A DNA stretch of 64,000 nt from Roseburia intestinalis L1-82 (GTDB taxonomy: Bacteria > Bacillota > Clostridia > Lachnospirales > Lachnospiraceae): positions 3,875,001-3,939,000 of the forward strand of contig NZ_LR027880.1 of the NCBI RefSeq assembly GCF_900537995.1, read 5' to 3'. Below are positions 50,227-60,127 of this stretch, one piece after another. Position 1 is the first letter of the stretch. Each line of letters opens with the position of its first letter. The notes beneath the pieces are model-generated. The model saw nothing but the letters and a program-made list of their open reading frames with translations. It had not been told where the DNA came from and searched no databases. The position numbers and the translations under genes are program-made.

Positions 50227-50421
50227 TTAGTTCGCAGCCAGCTCGTATCCGAACATCTTTTTTGCCCAATATGCTCTTGGAATCCGTCCTGCCATTGTGA
50301 TATATCCCTGCTCCGCAAGTTCCTTATTCATTGCCTTAACCAACTTGTAAGCATAGGACTTGGAACAATCCAGTTCCTTAGCCACATCATCCGCACTCAT
50401 CATATATTGATAGTTCGCCAT
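50227..50421 (-). CDS. Excisionase-like helix-turn-helix protein
   Basis: The 64-residue protein starts MANYQYMMSADDVAKELDCS and continues KSYAYKLVKAMNKELAEQGY and ITMAGRIPRAYWAKKMFGYE, a winged helix-turn-helix of the kind found just upstream of integrases. It is 17 bases before the integrase start, so the two are coupled. GGGAGGATGAATAT precedes ATG 50421. Confidence 0.8.
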   Translation of the reverse strand: MANYQYMMSADDVAKELDCSKSYAYKLVKAMNKELAEQGYITMAGRIPRAYWAKKMFGYELAAN

Positions 50422-50484
50422 ATATTCATCCTCCCTTCTCATTCTACAATTCCGTTACAACTCTTGTATTTTTGTTGTGTACGA

Positions 50485-50640
50485 TTTTCGTAAATTCATA
50501 TTATCACTGTCCGTAAATAATGTCAATACTTCGTAAATAATATTTTACGGTTTTCGTAATTCTAAAATTATGTAATTTTCACTTTTATGTTTTTCGTAAA
50601 TGTGATATGATAACAATTGGATTTATGTTTTTCGTAATTA
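50485..50640. promoter_or_regulatory. Array of six TTCGTAA sites between xis and XRE genes
   Basis: TTTTCGTAAAT (50485), TCCGTAAAT (50510), CTTCGTAAAT (50529), TTTTCGTAAT (50551), TTTTTCGTAAAT (50590) and TTTTTCGTAATTA (50628) are direct repeats; an inverted ATTTTACGG lies at 50542. They fill the promoter gap between the excisionase-integrase genes and the regulator at 50669, so they are probably its operators; replication iterons are an alternative given the ATPase gene. Confidence 0.75.
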
Positions 50641-50668
50641 CTTTGTCTATGAAAATAGGAGGTTACTT

Positions 50669-51151
50669 ATGGGCGATGGAAAGAAATTAAAAGAGTACCT
50701 TGATGAAAAAGGTACAAATGTACGCAGAATTGCAAAAGAAACCGGCATTAGTGCCACCACGTTATACACGATTATTCAAAAAGATTCCAATATCCGCTTT
50801 GACTTTGCACTTCGTCTTGCCAATGCTTTAGATATTGATGTGAATGAGATATGCTCTGCAAGTCCTTTCTCTGGAGCTATTACCGAAGAAGAAATATATC
50901 CCACTCTCCCAGATGGATTGAATGGAGCCTTGGATGCAAGCAGAGTCAAAACCTACTTGAAAAACTCTCTCTATCCACTTATGTACCTATTCGGTAAAAA
51001 TAGTATGCCGGATGTGGATAATCTTCTGACTTCTTTTTATCAGTTGGATGATGAAGCTAGGAAAGAAGTGGTTGAAACGATACAATTCAAACTACAATAT
51101 CACAGAGATCCCGAACGGGCAGAACAGGTAAAACAGATTAAGGGATGGTAA
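50669..51151 (+). CDS. XRE-family regulator of element 2
   Basis: The 160-residue protein has a helix-turn-helix at the N-terminus (MGDGKKLKEYLDEKGTNVRR, IAKETGISATTLYTIIQKDS) and a helical C-terminal part ending EQVKQIKGW. It is divergent from the excisionase gene across the TTCGTAA array. It probably controls excision. AGGAGGTTACTT precedes the ATG; a terminator at 51159-51191 follows. Confidence 0.85.
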   Translation: MGDGKKLKEYLDEKGTNVRRIAKETGISATTLYTIIQKDSNIRFDFALRLANALDIDVNEICSASPFSGAITEEEIYPTLPDGLNGALDASRVKTYLKNSLYPLMYLFGKNSMPDVDNLLTSFYQLDDEARKEVVETIQFKLQYHRDPERAEQVKQIKGW

Positions 51152-51158
51152 GAAAAAA

Positions 51159-51191
51159 GCTCTGTTGAATAGCAAAATTCAACGGAGTTTT
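51159..51191 (+). terminator. Terminator of the XRE gene of element 2
   Basis: CTCTGTTGAAT pairs with ATTCAACGGAG around AGCAAA, followed by TTTTTCTTTTT on the plus strand. On the minus strand it also ends in TTTTTTC, so it may act for tuf read-through. Confidence 0.82.
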
Positions 51192-51206
51192 TCTTTTTGG
51201 CACCGT

Positions 51207-51355
51207 TTTGGCACCGCTCACACCCATCTTCATTATTATCGCATGTAAAAAGGGTTCCGGAGAAATCTCCGAAACCCTTGAATTTACTGAATAATATTTA
51301 ATTACTCGATAACTGTAGCAACACGTCCAGATCCTACTGTACGTCCACCCTCACG
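51207..51355. repeat. 149-bp right-end repeat of element 2 (includes attachment copy 3)
   Basis: Identical to 44283-44431. Here it holds the real 3' end of tuf (51300-51355), the terminator stem at 51250-51279 and the start of a tnpV relic: MKMGVSGAK then a different sequence. TTGGCACCGTTTTGGCACCG at 51197-51216 spans its edge and equals 30461-30480. Confidence 0.92.
51250..51279 (-). terminator. Present tuf terminator, brought by element 2
   Basis: On the minus strand AAGGGTTTCGGAGA pairs with TCTCCGGAACCCTT and TTT follows. It lies 22 bases after the tuf stop. The same hairpin is in copy 2; the original chromosomal one is different and lies at 30240-30269. Confidence 0.88.
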
Positions 51356-52489
51356 GATAGCGAATGTAAGACCCTGCTCCATAGCTACTGGGTGAATTAA
51401 CTCGATAGTCATCTCGATGTTATCACCAGGCATGCACATCTCTGTACCAGCTGGTAAGTTACATACACCAGTTACGTCTGTTGTTCTGAAGTAGAACTGT
51501 GGACGGTAGTTGTTGAAGAATGGAGTATGACGACCACCCTCATCTTTTGTTAATACGTAAACCTGAGCTGTAAATTTACGATGGCATGTAACTGTACCTG
51601 GTTTAGCAAGAACCTGACCACGAACAATCTGATCACGGTTGATACCACGAAGTAATGCACCGATGTTATCACCAGCCTGAGCCTCGTCTAACTGTTTACG
51701 GAACATCTCGATACCAGTTACAACTGTTGTCTGAACGTCCTCTTTAACACCAAGGATCTCAAGGTTATCATTTAAGTGTAATGTACCTCTCTCAACACGT
51801 CCGGTAGCAACTGTACCACGACCTGTGATTGTGAATACGTCCTCAACTGGCATTAAGAATGGTTTATCTGTATCACGCTGTGGATCTGGGATGTACTCAT
51901 CAACAGTATCCATTAACTCCATGATCTTGTCGCCCCACTCGCCGTTTGGATCTTCAAGAGCTTTTAAAGCAGAACCTTTGATGATCGGGCATCCTTCGAA
52001 GCCGTACTCTTCAAGCTGCTCTGTAACTTCCATCTCTACTAACTCGATTAACTCCGGATCGTCTACCATATCGCATTTGTTTAAGAAAACAACGATGTAA
52101 GGTACACCTACCTGACGGGATAATAAGATGTGCTCTTTTGTCTGAGCCATAACACCGTCAGTAGCAGCTACAACGAGGATAGCACCATCCATCTGAGCAG
52201 CACCAGTGATCATGTTCTTAACGTAATCGGCATGACCTGGGCAGTCAACGTGTGCGTAATGTCTCTTCTCTGTCTCATACTCGATATGAGCAGTAGAAAT
52301 TGTGATACCACGCTCTCTCTCTTCTGGAGCTTTATCGATGTTATCGAAATCTGTAGCTGTGTTACCAGCAACTCTTGCAGCTAATACTTTAGAAATAGCA
52401 GCTGTTAAAGTTGTTTTACCATGGTCAACGTGTCCAATGGTACCAATATTACAATGTGGTTTTGTTCTTTCAAACTTAGCTTTTGCCAT
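51302..52489 (-). CDS. tuf: Elongation factor Tu
   Basis: The 395-residue GTPase starts [20 protein letters not shown] and has GHVDHGKT (P-loop), DCPGHADYV (switch II), NKCD and SALKAL for guanine binding, and the C-terminal [17 protein letters not shown]. It carries aminoacyl-tRNA to the ribosome. Its last 18 codons lie in the element attachment repeat, so this end is an element-supplied replacement with the same protein sequence. AAGGAGGATATTCAAAA precedes the ATG, and it has its own promoter (52561-52589) rather than relying on fusA. Confidence 0.97.
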   Translation of the reverse strand: MAKAKFERTKPHCNIGTIGHVDHGKTTLTAAISKVLAARVAGNTATDFDNIDKAPEERERGITISTAHIEYETEKRHYAHVDCPGHADYVKNMITGAAQMDGAILVVAATDGVMAQTKEHILLSRQVGVPYIVVFLNKCDMVDDPELIELVEMEVTEQLEEYGFEGCPIIKGSALKALEDPNGEWGDKIMELMDTVDEYIPDPQRDTDKPFLMPVEDVFTITGRGTVATGRVERGTLHLNDNLEILGVKEDVQTTVVTGIEMFRKQLDEAQAGDNIGALLRGINRDQIVRGQVLAKPGTVTCHRKFTAQVYVLTKDEGGRHTPFFNNYRPQFYFRTTDVTGVCNLPAGTEMCMPGDNIEMTIELIHPVAMEQGLTFAIREGGRTVGSGRVATVIE

Positions 52490-52560
52490 TTTTGAATATC
52501 CTCCTTAAAATGATGCCCTATGGGCTATAGTTGTTATTTTCAATAACTCGGCTAACTCTG

Positions 52561-52589
52561 ATTATATAAAATAATCAATCGTTTTTCAA
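52561..52589 (-). promoter_or_regulatory. Predicted tuf promoter
   Basis: TTGAAA (52584-52589), 17 bases, TATAAT (52561-52566) on the minus strand, 72 bases before the ATG. This near-consensus promoter explains how tuf can be expressed more strongly than fusA. Confidence 0.8.
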
Positions 52590-52600
52590 GCTATTTCTTA

Positions 52601-52631
52601 CCGGATTTCCTATATTTTATAGGAAATCCGG
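52601..52631 (-). terminator. Perfect hairpin between fusA and tuf
   Basis: CCGGATTTCCTATA and its exact complement surround a three-base loop. It lies after fusA and just before the tuf -35. There is no T-run on the minus strand, so it may slow or process read-through rather than fully terminate. Confidence 0.6.
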
Positions 52632-52694
52632 ATGTTTTAGTCTTATTTTGACTTATCTGCTAAAACTTTTTCCACAGGAAAAAAAGATGGTCTA

Positions 52695-54812
52695 TTATTT
52701 AGATTTGTCTGCTAATACCTTTTCCTGTACATTCTTTGGTACTGGCTCATATTTCTCGAAGAACATAGAGTAGTTACCACGTCCCTGTGTCTTAGAACGT
52801 AAGTCTGTAGAATATCCGAACATCTCAGCAAGCGGAACATAAGCTTTTACAAGCTTACCGCCACCGATATCATCCATTCCCTCGATACGTCCACGACGGG
52901 AGTTGATATCACCGATAACATCACCCATGTATTCCTCTGGCATAGTTACTTCAACCTTCATGATCGGCTCAAGTAATACCGGACTTGCCTTCTGCATAGC
53001 TTCCTTGAAAGCCATAGATCCGGCAATGTGGAATGCCATCTCGGATGAATCGACTTCATGGTAAGATCCGTCGTATACGTTAGCATGTACACCAAGTACC
53101 GGGAATCCTCCAAGAATACCAGCCTGAGCTGCTTCTTCGATACCTTCACCTACTGCCGGGATGTATTCCTTCGGAATAGCACCACCAACTACGCTAGACT
53201 CGAACTTGAATGTCTCTTCGCCGTTCGGATCCATCGGCTCGAATTTAACTTTACAGTGTCCGTACTGTCCACGTCCACCAGACTGTTTTGCATATTTGTA
53301 CTCAACATCTACAGGTTTTGTAAATGTCTCTTTGTAAGCAACCTGAGGTGCACCAACGTTTGCCTCTACCTTAAATTCACGAAGGAGACGGTCAACGATG
53401 ATCTCCAGATGAAGCTCACCCATACCAGCGATGATTGTCTGACCTGTTTCCTGATCAGTATGCGCACGGAATGTAGGATCCTCTTCTGCAAGTTTTGCAA
53501 GAGCCTCACCCATCTTACCCTGTCCAGCCTTTGTTTTCGGCTCAATAGCAAGCTCGATAACCGGCTCTGGGAATTCCATAGACTCTAAGATTACAGGATG
53601 CTGCTCATCACAGATGGTATCACCTGTTGTGGTGAACTTAAATCCAACTGCTGCTGCGATATCACCAGAGTAAACTCTGTCGAGCTCCTGTCTCTTATTC
53701 GCATGCATCTGAAGGATACGTCCAACACGCTCTTTTTTATCTTTTGTTGCATTGAGAACGTAAGAACCTGCTGCCATGCTACCGGAGTATACACGGAAGA
53801 ATGCAAGTTTACCTACGAATGGATCAGCCATGATCTTGAATGCTAAAGCTGAGAACGGCTCATCATCAGATGAATGTCTCTCTACTTCGTTTCCATCCAG
53901 ATCTACACCCTTGATTGAAGGGATGTCTGTTGGAGCCGGCATGTACTCGATAATTGCATCAAGAAGCTTCTGTACACCCTTGTTTCTGTAAGCAGAACCA
54001 CAGCAAACAGGTACAGCTGTACATTCACAGGTAGCTTTTCTCAATACTTTTTTCATTTCCTCTACGGATGGTTCTTCACCCTCAAGGTACATCATCATTA
54101 AGTCATCATCTAACTCGCAGATTTTCTCGATTAACTCAGAACGGTAAAGCTCTGCATCATCTTTCATATCACCTAAATCATCGGTAACAGTGATATTATC
54201 ACCCTTATCGTCGTTGTAGATGTATGCTTTCATCTCGAATAAATCAATGACACCTTTGAAATCATCCTCTTTACCAATCGGTAACTGAAGAACGATTGCA
54301 TTTTTTCCTAATCTTGTACGGATCTGATCAACAGCACCGTAGAAGTTTGCACCTAAGATATCCATCTTATTGATGAATGCCATACGCGGTACATTGTAGG
54401 TATCAGCCTGACGCCATACGTTCTCGGACTGAGGCTCAACACCACCCTTTGCACAGAAGACGCCGACAGCGCCGTCAAGTACACGGAGTGAACGCTCTAC
54501 CTCTACTGTAAAGTCAACGTGACCAGGGGTATCAATGATATTGATACGATGCTCTAAAGCACCTGCCTTTGGTTTTGTGAACTCTTCCAATGTCCAGTGA
54601 CATGTTGTAGCGGCTGATGTAATCGTGATACCTCTTTCCTGCTCCTGCTCCATCCAGTCCATGGTAGCAGTACCTTCATGAGTATCACCAATCTTATAGT
54701 TAACACCGGTATAGTAAAGAATACGCTCTGTTAATGTTGTTTTACCAGCATCAATGTGAGCCATAATACCAATGTTTCTGGTTCTCTCTAATGGATATTC
54801 TCTTCCAGCCAA
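52695..54812 (-). CDS. fusA: Elongation factor G
   Basis: The 705-residue GTPase begins [20 protein letters not shown] and has AHIDAGKTT (P-loop), [12 protein letters not shown], and domain IV with [20 protein letters not shown]. It drives translocation and, with RRF, ribosome recycling. Length and motifs are normal. It follows rpsG by 117 bp, a gap that contains a dispersed repeat (54888-54920). AAGGAGGAAATACC precedes the ATG. Confidence 0.97.
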   Translation of the reverse strand: MAGREYPLERTRNIGIMAHIDAGKTTLTERILYYTGVNYKIGDTHEGTATMDWMEQEQERGITITSAATTCHWTLEEFTKPKAGALEHRINIIDTPGHVDFTVEVERSLRVLDGAVGVFCAKGGVEPQSENVWRQADTYNVPRMAFINKMDILGANFYGAVDQIRTRLGKNAIVLQLPIGKEDDFKGVIDLFEMKAYIYNDDKGDNITVTDDLGDMKDDAELYRSELIEKICELDDDLMMMYLEGEEPSVEEMKKVLRKATCECTAVPVCCGSAYRNKGVQKLLDAIIEYMPAPTDIPSIKGVDLDGNEVERHSSDDEPFSALAFKIMADPFVGKLAFFRVYSGSMAAGSYVLNATKDKKERVGRILQMHANKRQELDRVYSGDIAAAVGFKFTTTGDTICDEQHPVILESMEFPEPVIELAIEPKTKAGQGKMGEALAKLAEEDPTFRAHTDQETGQTIIAGMGELHLEIIVDRLLREFKVEANVGAPQVAYKETFTKPVDVEYKYAKQSGGRGQYGHCKVKFEPMDPNGEETFKFESSVVGGAIPKEYIPAVGEGIEEAAQAGILGGFPVLGVHANVYDGSYHEVDSSEMAFHIAGSMAFKEAMQKASPVLLEPIMKVEVTMPEEYMGDVIGDINSRRGRIEGMDDIGGGKLVKAYVPLAEMFGYSTDLRSKTQGRGNYSMFFEKYEPVPKNVQEKVLADKSK

Positions 54813-54887
54813 GGTATTTCCTCCTTAATTTACTAACGATATGCTATCGCCGCGAAAGCAAAAGCTCACGCAGCGATCAAAAATTCC

Positions 54888-54920
54888 ATATTTAAAAGCA
54901 ACAGCTTCGCGGAAACATTT
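54888..54920 (-). repeat. Dispersed repeat copy 2 (33 bp identical to 27011-27043)
   Basis: On the minus strand it reads AAATGTTTCCGCGAAGCTGT and on, exactly as at 27011 on the plus strand. Further along, GCTTTCGCGG at about 54850 could pair with CCGCGAAGC, giving a larger stem. It sits in the rpsG-fusA spacer of an essential operon. Confidence 0.75.
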
Positions 54921-54929
54921 TGGATTCTA

Positions 54930-55400
54930 TTAGAATCTGTAGTGCGCGAAAGCCTTGTTTGCCTCTGCCATTTTGTGCATATCTTCTTTTTTCTTAACAG
55001 ATGCACCAGTATTGTTTGCTGCATCCATAATCTCGTTCGCAAGTCTTTCTTCCATCGTCTTCTCTCCTCTGTTACGAGAGTAAGTGGTCAGCCAGCGAAG
55101 TGCTAACGCCTGACGACGATCCGGTCTTACTTCGATCGGTACCTGATATGTTGCACCACCGATACGTCTTGCCTTTACTTCAAGAACAGGCATAACGTTA
55201 TTCATTGCTGCTTCAAATACCTCAAGAGCTGGTTTCTCTGTTTTCTCCTCAACTCTTGTGAAAGCTCCGTATACAATTTTCTGAGCAACACCTTTCTTAC
55301 CATCTAACATGATGTTGTTGATAAGTTTGGTAACCACTTTGTTGTTGTATAACGGATCTGCTAATACGTCTCTTTTCTGAGTATGTCCTTTACGTGGCAC
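54930..55400 (-). CDS. rpsG: 30S ribosomal protein S7, GTG start
   Basis: The 156-residue protein is read from GTG 55400 as (M)[34 protein letters not shown] lies right before the GTG; the ATG seven codons upstream has no site, and S7 proteins start at this place. [20 protein letters not shown] is the conserved rRNA-binding stretch. S7 organises the 3' major domain and, in E. coli, represses its own operon by binding the rpsL-rpsG gap, which is unusually long here. Confidence 0.95.
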   Translation of the reverse strand: MPRKGHTQKRDVLADPLYNNKVVTKLINNIMLDGKKGVAQKIVYGAFTRVEEKTEKPALEVFEAAMNNVMPVLEVKARRIGGATYQVPIEVRPDRRQALALRWLTTYSRNRGEKTMEERLANEIMDAANNTGASVKKKEDMHKMAEANKAFAHYRF

Positions 55401-55739
55401 GGTTCTTCCCTCCTTAATCATAATTTACTATACAGAAAAAACTTCTGCATTTACTGAGTGCGGCAGCGCCGCCATTTACAGCCTCATAACCTGACAGCAT
55501 ACCGCTATCCGGCAGGCTGTTTCAGTGAACTTCATTTCGATTAATTCAACGGTACTCACAATGTGTAAAATATCGGTCAAAGACCACCTATTTCGCCATA
55601 ATGTTCGTGCGGAAATCTATCGTTTGTGATAATAATCCCAACACCAACCTATAGTCCATCCGGCAGAAGATGCCGGATACAACAAATGTGATACTATGGT
55701 TCGCTAAATTATCAAGCAACTTCGGTCCAATACCTAAAA
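55401..55739 (-). other. Long rpsL-rpsG intercistronic region
   Basis: These 339 bases hold no gene. On the minus strand there are ATCCGGCATCTTCTGCCGGAT (a stem near 55659-55680), GGCGGC-GCT-GCCGC near 55470, and CAGAAG-TTTTTTCTG near 55440. The S12-S7 gap of E. coli is the S7 repressor site; this larger structured gap may have the same use. It could also hold a weak promoter, but none stands out. Confidence 0.5.
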
Positions 55740-56159
55740 TTACTTAGAAGCCTTTGGTCTCTTAGCGCCGTATTTGGAACGAGCCTGCTTTCTGTTAGCG
55801 ACTCCTGCCGTATCAAGTGTACCACGGATGATGTGATATCTTGTACCTGGTAAGTCCTTAACACGACCACCACGGATCAGAACAACGCTGTGCTCCTGTA
55901 AGTTGTGTCCCTCACCTGGGATGTAGCTTGTTACCTCGATTCCGTTGGAAAGACGAACTCTGGCGATCTTTCTAAGAGCTGAGTTAGGTTTTTTAGGAGT
56001 TGCTGTCTTAACAGCGGTACATACACCTCTCTTCTGCGGAGAAGAAGTATTTGTAGGTCTCTTCTGCAGGGAGTTGTAACCCTTCTGAAGTGCAGGTGCA
56101 GTAGACTTCTTAACAGATGTCTGACGTCCTTTTCTTACTAACTGGTTAAATGTTGGCAT
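55740..56159 (-). CDS. rpsL: 30S ribosomal protein S12
   Basis: From ATG 56159 the protein has 139 residues, [20 protein letters not shown]. The decoding-centre loops [20 protein letters not shown] and [16 protein letters not shown] are present; the first holds the lysine (PKKPNS) where streptomycin-resistance changes are known, here in the wild-type form. AGGAGGTGAAAATA precedes the start. It is first in the str operon, 55-83 bases after a consensus promoter. Confidence 0.97.
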   Translation of the reverse strand: MPTFNQLVRKGRQTSVKKSTAPALQKGYNSLQKRPTNTSSPQKRGVCTAVKTATPKKPNSALRKIARVRLSNGIEVTSYIPGEGHNLQEHSVVLIRGGRVKDLPGTRYHIIRGTLDTAGVANRKQARSKYGAKRPKASK

Positions 56160-56213
56160 TATTTTCACCTCCTGTTATATTAAATATGCATCCCTAAATA
56201 TGCATGCTAAATT

Positions 56214-56242
56214 ATTATATAAGTGCAATTCCTGTATGTCAA
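56214..56242 (-). promoter_or_regulatory. Consensus str-operon promoter
   Basis: TTGACA (56237-56242), 17 bases, TATAAT (56214-56219) on the minus strand, matching the consensus exactly. The leader then has two ATGCATATTTA-like repeats. With the rpoC terminator behind it, rpsL starts an independent unit. Confidence 0.92.
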
Positions 56243-56376
56243 GCCTTTTTTCTATTTTCAGACTTTCTTCTATAATAATCTGTTTTTTTTGCACCCTTAT
56301 CTATTTTTTCCAGTTTCTTGTGAATTATACATATTTTTTCCAGCTGCCAGAAAAAAGAATCCTATGAATCAAAAAA

Positions 56377-56420
56377 AGAACCGTGCACCACTGACTTTTA
56401 TCAGCTGGTGCGACAGTTCT
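56377..56420 (-). terminator. rpoBC terminator
   Basis: AGAACTGTCGCACCAGCTGA pairs with TCAGTGGTGCACGGTTCT with few mismatches and is followed on the minus strand by TTTTTTT. It lies 16 bases past the rpoC stop. Confidence 0.9.
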
Positions 56421-56436
56421 TCTCATAAATATTATT

Positions 56437-59400
56437 TTATTCTTCCTCTACCGGAGCTTCTTCGATTTCATTTTCTTCGTCCCTCGGAATCTCTTCCTCA
56501 TAATCGTCGAAGTCATCAAAATCATCAAACATCAGCTCGTCATCCTCATTGATATCAGAATCCAGTTTAATGTTGCGGTATCTCTTCATACCTGTTCCTG
56601 CAGGAATCAGTTTACCGATGATAACATTCTCTTTCATACCGATCAATGGATCGACTTTACCTTTGATTGCAGCTTCCGTAAGAACTTTTGTTGTCTCCTG
56701 GAAGGATGCTGCTGATAAGAAGGAGTTCGTTGCAAGGGAAGCCTTGGTAATACCAAGTAATACCTGTTTGCCCTCTGCCGGCTCTTTTCCTTCTTCTACC
56801 AGTTTCTCATTGGTATCTTCGAAATCAAGTGCATCTACCAATACACCCGGAAGCATCTCTGAATCACCGTTTGTCTCAACGCGTACTTTCTGTAACATCT
56901 GACGCACAATAACCTCGATATGCTTATCGTTGATTTCTACACCCTGCAGACGGTATACACGCTGTACCTCGCGGAGCATGTAATCCTGAACTGCACGGAC
57001 ACCTTTGATCTTTAAGATATCGTGTGGATTTACAGAACCTTCTGTCAGCTCATCACCGGCTTCAAGTACTGCGCCATCCATAACCTTAATTCTGGAACCA
57101 TAAGGGATCAGATATGCCTTTGATTCTCCGGTCTCATTATTGGTAACGATGATCTCACGTTTCTTCTTGGTATCCTTAATCGTTGCTACGCCGCCAAACT
57201 CTGTGATGATAGCAAGACCCTTAGGCTTTCTTGCCTCAAAAATCTCCTCGACACGAGGAAGACCCTGTGTAATATCGTTTCCGGCAACACCACCGGTATG
57301 GAACGTACGCATGGTAAGCTGTGTACCAGGCTCACCGATAGACTGTGCTGCGATAATACCGATTGCCTCACCAACCTGTACAGCCTGGCCGGTAGCCATG
57401 TTTGCACCGTAACATTTTGCACAGACACCCATATGGGAGCGGCAGGATAATACGGTACGGATCTTAACTTTCTTAAGCGGCTCGCCATTCTCATCAACAC
57501 CCTGGCTCATAACTGCAGCTGCACGCTTCGGTGTGATCATATGGTTTGCTTTTACAATGACATTTCCATCTTTGTCACAGATCGTATTGCAGGAGAAACG
57601 TCCTGTGATACGCTCCTGAAGACTCTCGATCTCTTCTTTTCCATCCATGAATGCAGTTACCCACATTCCCGGAATCTCTCTGCCTGTACCCTCACAGCAG
57701 TCAGACTCACGAACGATCATGTGCTGTGAAACATCAACAAGACGTCTGGTCAGGTAACCGGAGTCAGCCGTACGAAGTGCGGTATCGGAAAGACCTTTAC
57801 GGGCACCATGTGCGGACATGAAGTATTCGAGTACGTCAAGACCTTCACGGAAGTTTGACTTGATCGGCAGCTCGATCGTACGACCGGTTGTATCTGCCAT
57901 AAGTCCACGCATACCGGCAAGCTGTTTGATCTGTTTATCGGAACCACGGGCTCCGGAGTCAGCCATCATGAAGATGTTGTTGTATTTATCAAGTCCGGAA
58001 AGAAGTGCATGTGTCAGTTCCTCATCGGTCTCTTTCCAGGTTTCAACAACCTCTTTGTAACGCTCTTCCTCAGTGATAAGACCACGTTTATACTGTTTCA
58101 TGATACGGTCAACAGTATCCTGTGCATCTTTGATCATCTGCGGTTTCTGAGGCGGTACGGTCATATCGGAAATGGATACGGTCATAGCTGCTCTTGTGGA
58201 ATATTTGTAACCCATAGCTTTTACGGCATCAAGAACTTCTGCTGTCTTTGTTGCACCATGGATATTGATTACTTTTTCCAGAATCTGTTTATTCTGTTTC
58301 TTTGCAACGAGGAAATCTACTTCCAGTTTTAATTCATTGCCCGGAATGCTTCTGTCTACAAATCCAAGATCCTGTGGAATGATCTCATTAAAAATGAAGC
58401 GTCCCAGTGTAGATTCTACATTTCCGGTAAGTGTTGTTCCATCCGGCATGGTCTTTGTCATGCGGACGGTGATTCTTGAGTGAAGTGTTACTACACCATT
58501 CTCGTATGCAAGAATTGCTTCGTTTACACTCTTGAAGAATTTACCTTCTCCTTTTGCTCCCGGTCTCTCCTGTGTCAGATAGTAGATACCAAGTACCATA
58601 TCCTGTGAAGGAACGGCAACAAGACCACCATCAGACGGTTTTAACAGGTTATTCGGTGAAAGTAACATAAAACGGCACTCTGCCTGTGCTTCTACAGAAA
58701 GTGGAAGATGCACAGCCATCTGGTCACCATCGAAGTCGGCGTTGAACGCGGTACATACCAATGGATGTAACTTAATTGCCTTACCTTCTACGAGGATCGG
58801 CTCGAATGCCTGAATACCAAGACGATGCAGTGTAGGAGCACGGTTTAACATAACCGGATGCTCTTTGATAACGTCTTCGAGAACATCCCAAACCTCTGTC
58901 TGGAGTCTCTCAACCATCTTTTTCGCACTCTTGATATTGTGTGCAGTTCCGTTTGCAACAAGCTCTTTCATTACGAACGGTTTGAACAGCTCAATTGCCA
59001 TCTCTTTTGGCAGACCGCACTGATAAATCTTTAACTTCGGCTCTACACAGATAACGGAACGTCCGGAGTAGTCAACACGTTTTCCAAGTAAGTTCTGACG
59101 GAAACGTCCGGATTTACCTTTTAACATATCTGAGAGAGATTTTAATGCACGGTTACCAGGACCTGTAACAGGACGGCCACGACGACCATTATCGATCAGG
59201 GCATCAACAGCTTCCTGAAGCATACGTTTCTCGTTGCGGACGATAATATCCGGTGCTCCTAACTCTAAGAGTCTTCTTAAACGATTGTTACGGTTGATGA
59301 TACGTCTGTATAAATCATTCAGATCGGATGTTGCAAAACGTCCACCATCCAGCTGAACCATAGGACGTAAATCTGGCGGGATAACCGGGATCACTGTCAT

Positions 59401-60108
59401 GATCATCCACTCCGGTTTGTTGCCGGACTCACGGAAAGCCTCTACAACTTCCAGTCTCTTGATGATTCTTGCACGTTTCTGGCCGGTTGCATCCTCAAGC
59501 TCTGCCTTTAATTCTGCGGAATCTTTCTCCAGATCGATTGCCTGTAATAATTCCTGAATAGCCTCAGCACCCATTCCAACACGGAAAGAACTGCCGTACT
59601 GCTCTCTTGCTTCCTGGTATTCGCTCTCGGAAAGTACCTGTTTGTACTGCAATGCGGTGTTGCCCGCATCCAGTACGATATAAGAAGCAAAGTAAAGAAC
59701 TTTTTCAAGAGTTCTTGGGGATAAGTCAAGGATTAATCCCATACGTGACGGAATACCCTTAAAGTACCAGATATGGGATACCGGAGCAGCAAGCTCAATG
59801 TGTCCCATACGCTCTCTACGAACGCTTGCTTTTGTAATCTCAACGCCGCATCGGTCGCAGACAACGCCTTTGTAACGGATTTTCTTATATTTACCACAAT
59901 GACATTCCCAGTCTTTGCTCGGTCCAAATATCTTTTCACAGAACAGACCATCTTTTTCCGGTTTTAAAGTTCTATAGTTAATGGTCTCCGGTTTCTTTAC
60001 CTCGCCTCTGGACCATTCCCGGATCTTTTCCGGAGACGCCAATCCAATTTTAATGGCATCAAATGAGATAGACTGACCTGTGGTTTCTTTACTCATTGTT
60101 TCTGGCAT
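56437..60108 (-). CDS. rpoC: RNA polymerase subunit beta'
   Basis: The 1223-residue protein starts [20 protein letters not shown]. The zinc site has [20 protein letters not shown] with CDRCGVE; the catalytic loop is [12 protein letters not shown] (three aspartates binding Mg2+); [19 protein letters not shown] is the trigger-loop region. The acidic tail [20 protein letters not shown] is common in this family of bacteria. It follows rpoB by 19 bp. AAAGGGAGTGTCATA precedes the ATG. Confidence 0.97.
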   Translation of the reverse strand: MPETMSKETTGQSISFDAIKIGLASPEKIREWSRGEVKKPETINYRTLKPEKDGLFCEKIFGPSKDWECHCGKYKKIRYKGVVCDRCGVEITKASVRRERMGHIELAAPVSHIWYFKGIPSRMGLILDLSPRTLEKVLYFASYIVLDAGNTALQYKQVLSESEYQEAREQYGSSFRVGMGAEAIQELLQAIDLEKDSAELKAELEDATGQKRARIIKRLEVVEAFRESGNKPEWMIMTVIPVIPPDLRPMVQLDGGRFATSDLNDLYRRIINRNNRLRRLLELGAPDIIVRNEKRMLQEAVDALIDNGRRGRPVTGPGNRALKSLSDMLKGKSGRFRQNLLGKRVDYSGRSVICVEPKLKIYQCGLPKEMAIELFKPFVMKELVANGTAHNIKSAKKMVERLQTEVWDVLEDVIKEHPVMLNRAPTLHRLGIQAFEPILVEGKAIKLHPLVCTAFNADFDGDQMAVHLPLSVEAQAECRFMLLSPNNLLKPSDGGLVAVPSQDMVLGIYYLTQERPGAKGEGKFFKSVNEAILAYENGVVTLHSRITVRMTKTMPDGTTLTGNVESTLGRFIFNEIIPQDLGFVDRSIPGNELKLEVDFLVAKKQNKQILEKVINIHGATKTAEVLDAVKAMGYKYSTRAAMTVSISDMTVPPQKPQMIKDAQDTVDRIMKQYKRGLITEEERYKEVVETWKETDEELTHALLSGLDKYNNIFMMADSGARGSDKQIKQLAGMRGLMADTTGRTIELPIKSNFREGLDVLEYFMSAHGARKGLSDTALRTADSGYLTRRLVDVSQHMIVRESDCCEGTGREIPGMWVTAFMDGKEEIESLQERITGRFSCNTICDKDGNVIVKANHMITPKRAAAVMSQGVDENGEPLKKVKIRTVLSCRSHMGVCAKCYGANMATGQAVQVGEAIGIIAAQSIGEPGTQLTMRTFHTGGVAGNDITQGLPRVEEIFEARKPKGLAIITEFGGVATIKDTKKKREIIVTNNETGESKAYLIPYGSRIKVMDGAVLEAGDELTEGSVNPHDILKIKGVRAVQDYMLREVQRVYRLQGVEINDKHIEVIVRQMLQKVRVETNGDSEMLPGVLVDALDFEDTNEKLVEEGKEPAEGKQVLLGITKASLATNSFLSAASFQETTKVLTEAAIKGKVDPLIGMKENVIIGKLIPAGTGMKRYRNIKLDSDINEDDELMFDDFDDFDDYEEEIPRDEENEIEEAPVEEE

Positions 60109-60127
60109 TATGACACTCCCTTTCTAT

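Larger units (their letters stand above)
44376..51355. mobile_element. Integrative and mobilizable element 2 (about 7 kb) in tuf
   Basis: Bounded by repeat copies 2 and 3, it has an integrase and excisionase near the right end, an XRE regulator, a RecA-fold ATPase, a MobV relaxase with accessory gene and one cargo gene (adenosine-deaminase-like) at the left end. No transfer channel is present. Gene style differs from element 1, so this is not a duplication; only the 149-bp end is shared. Confidence 0.85.

Noticed and set aside
30303..51355. Complete ICE with its own conjugation machinery
   Set aside because: No VirB4, coupling protein or other channel genes occur in either element; they are mobilizable only.
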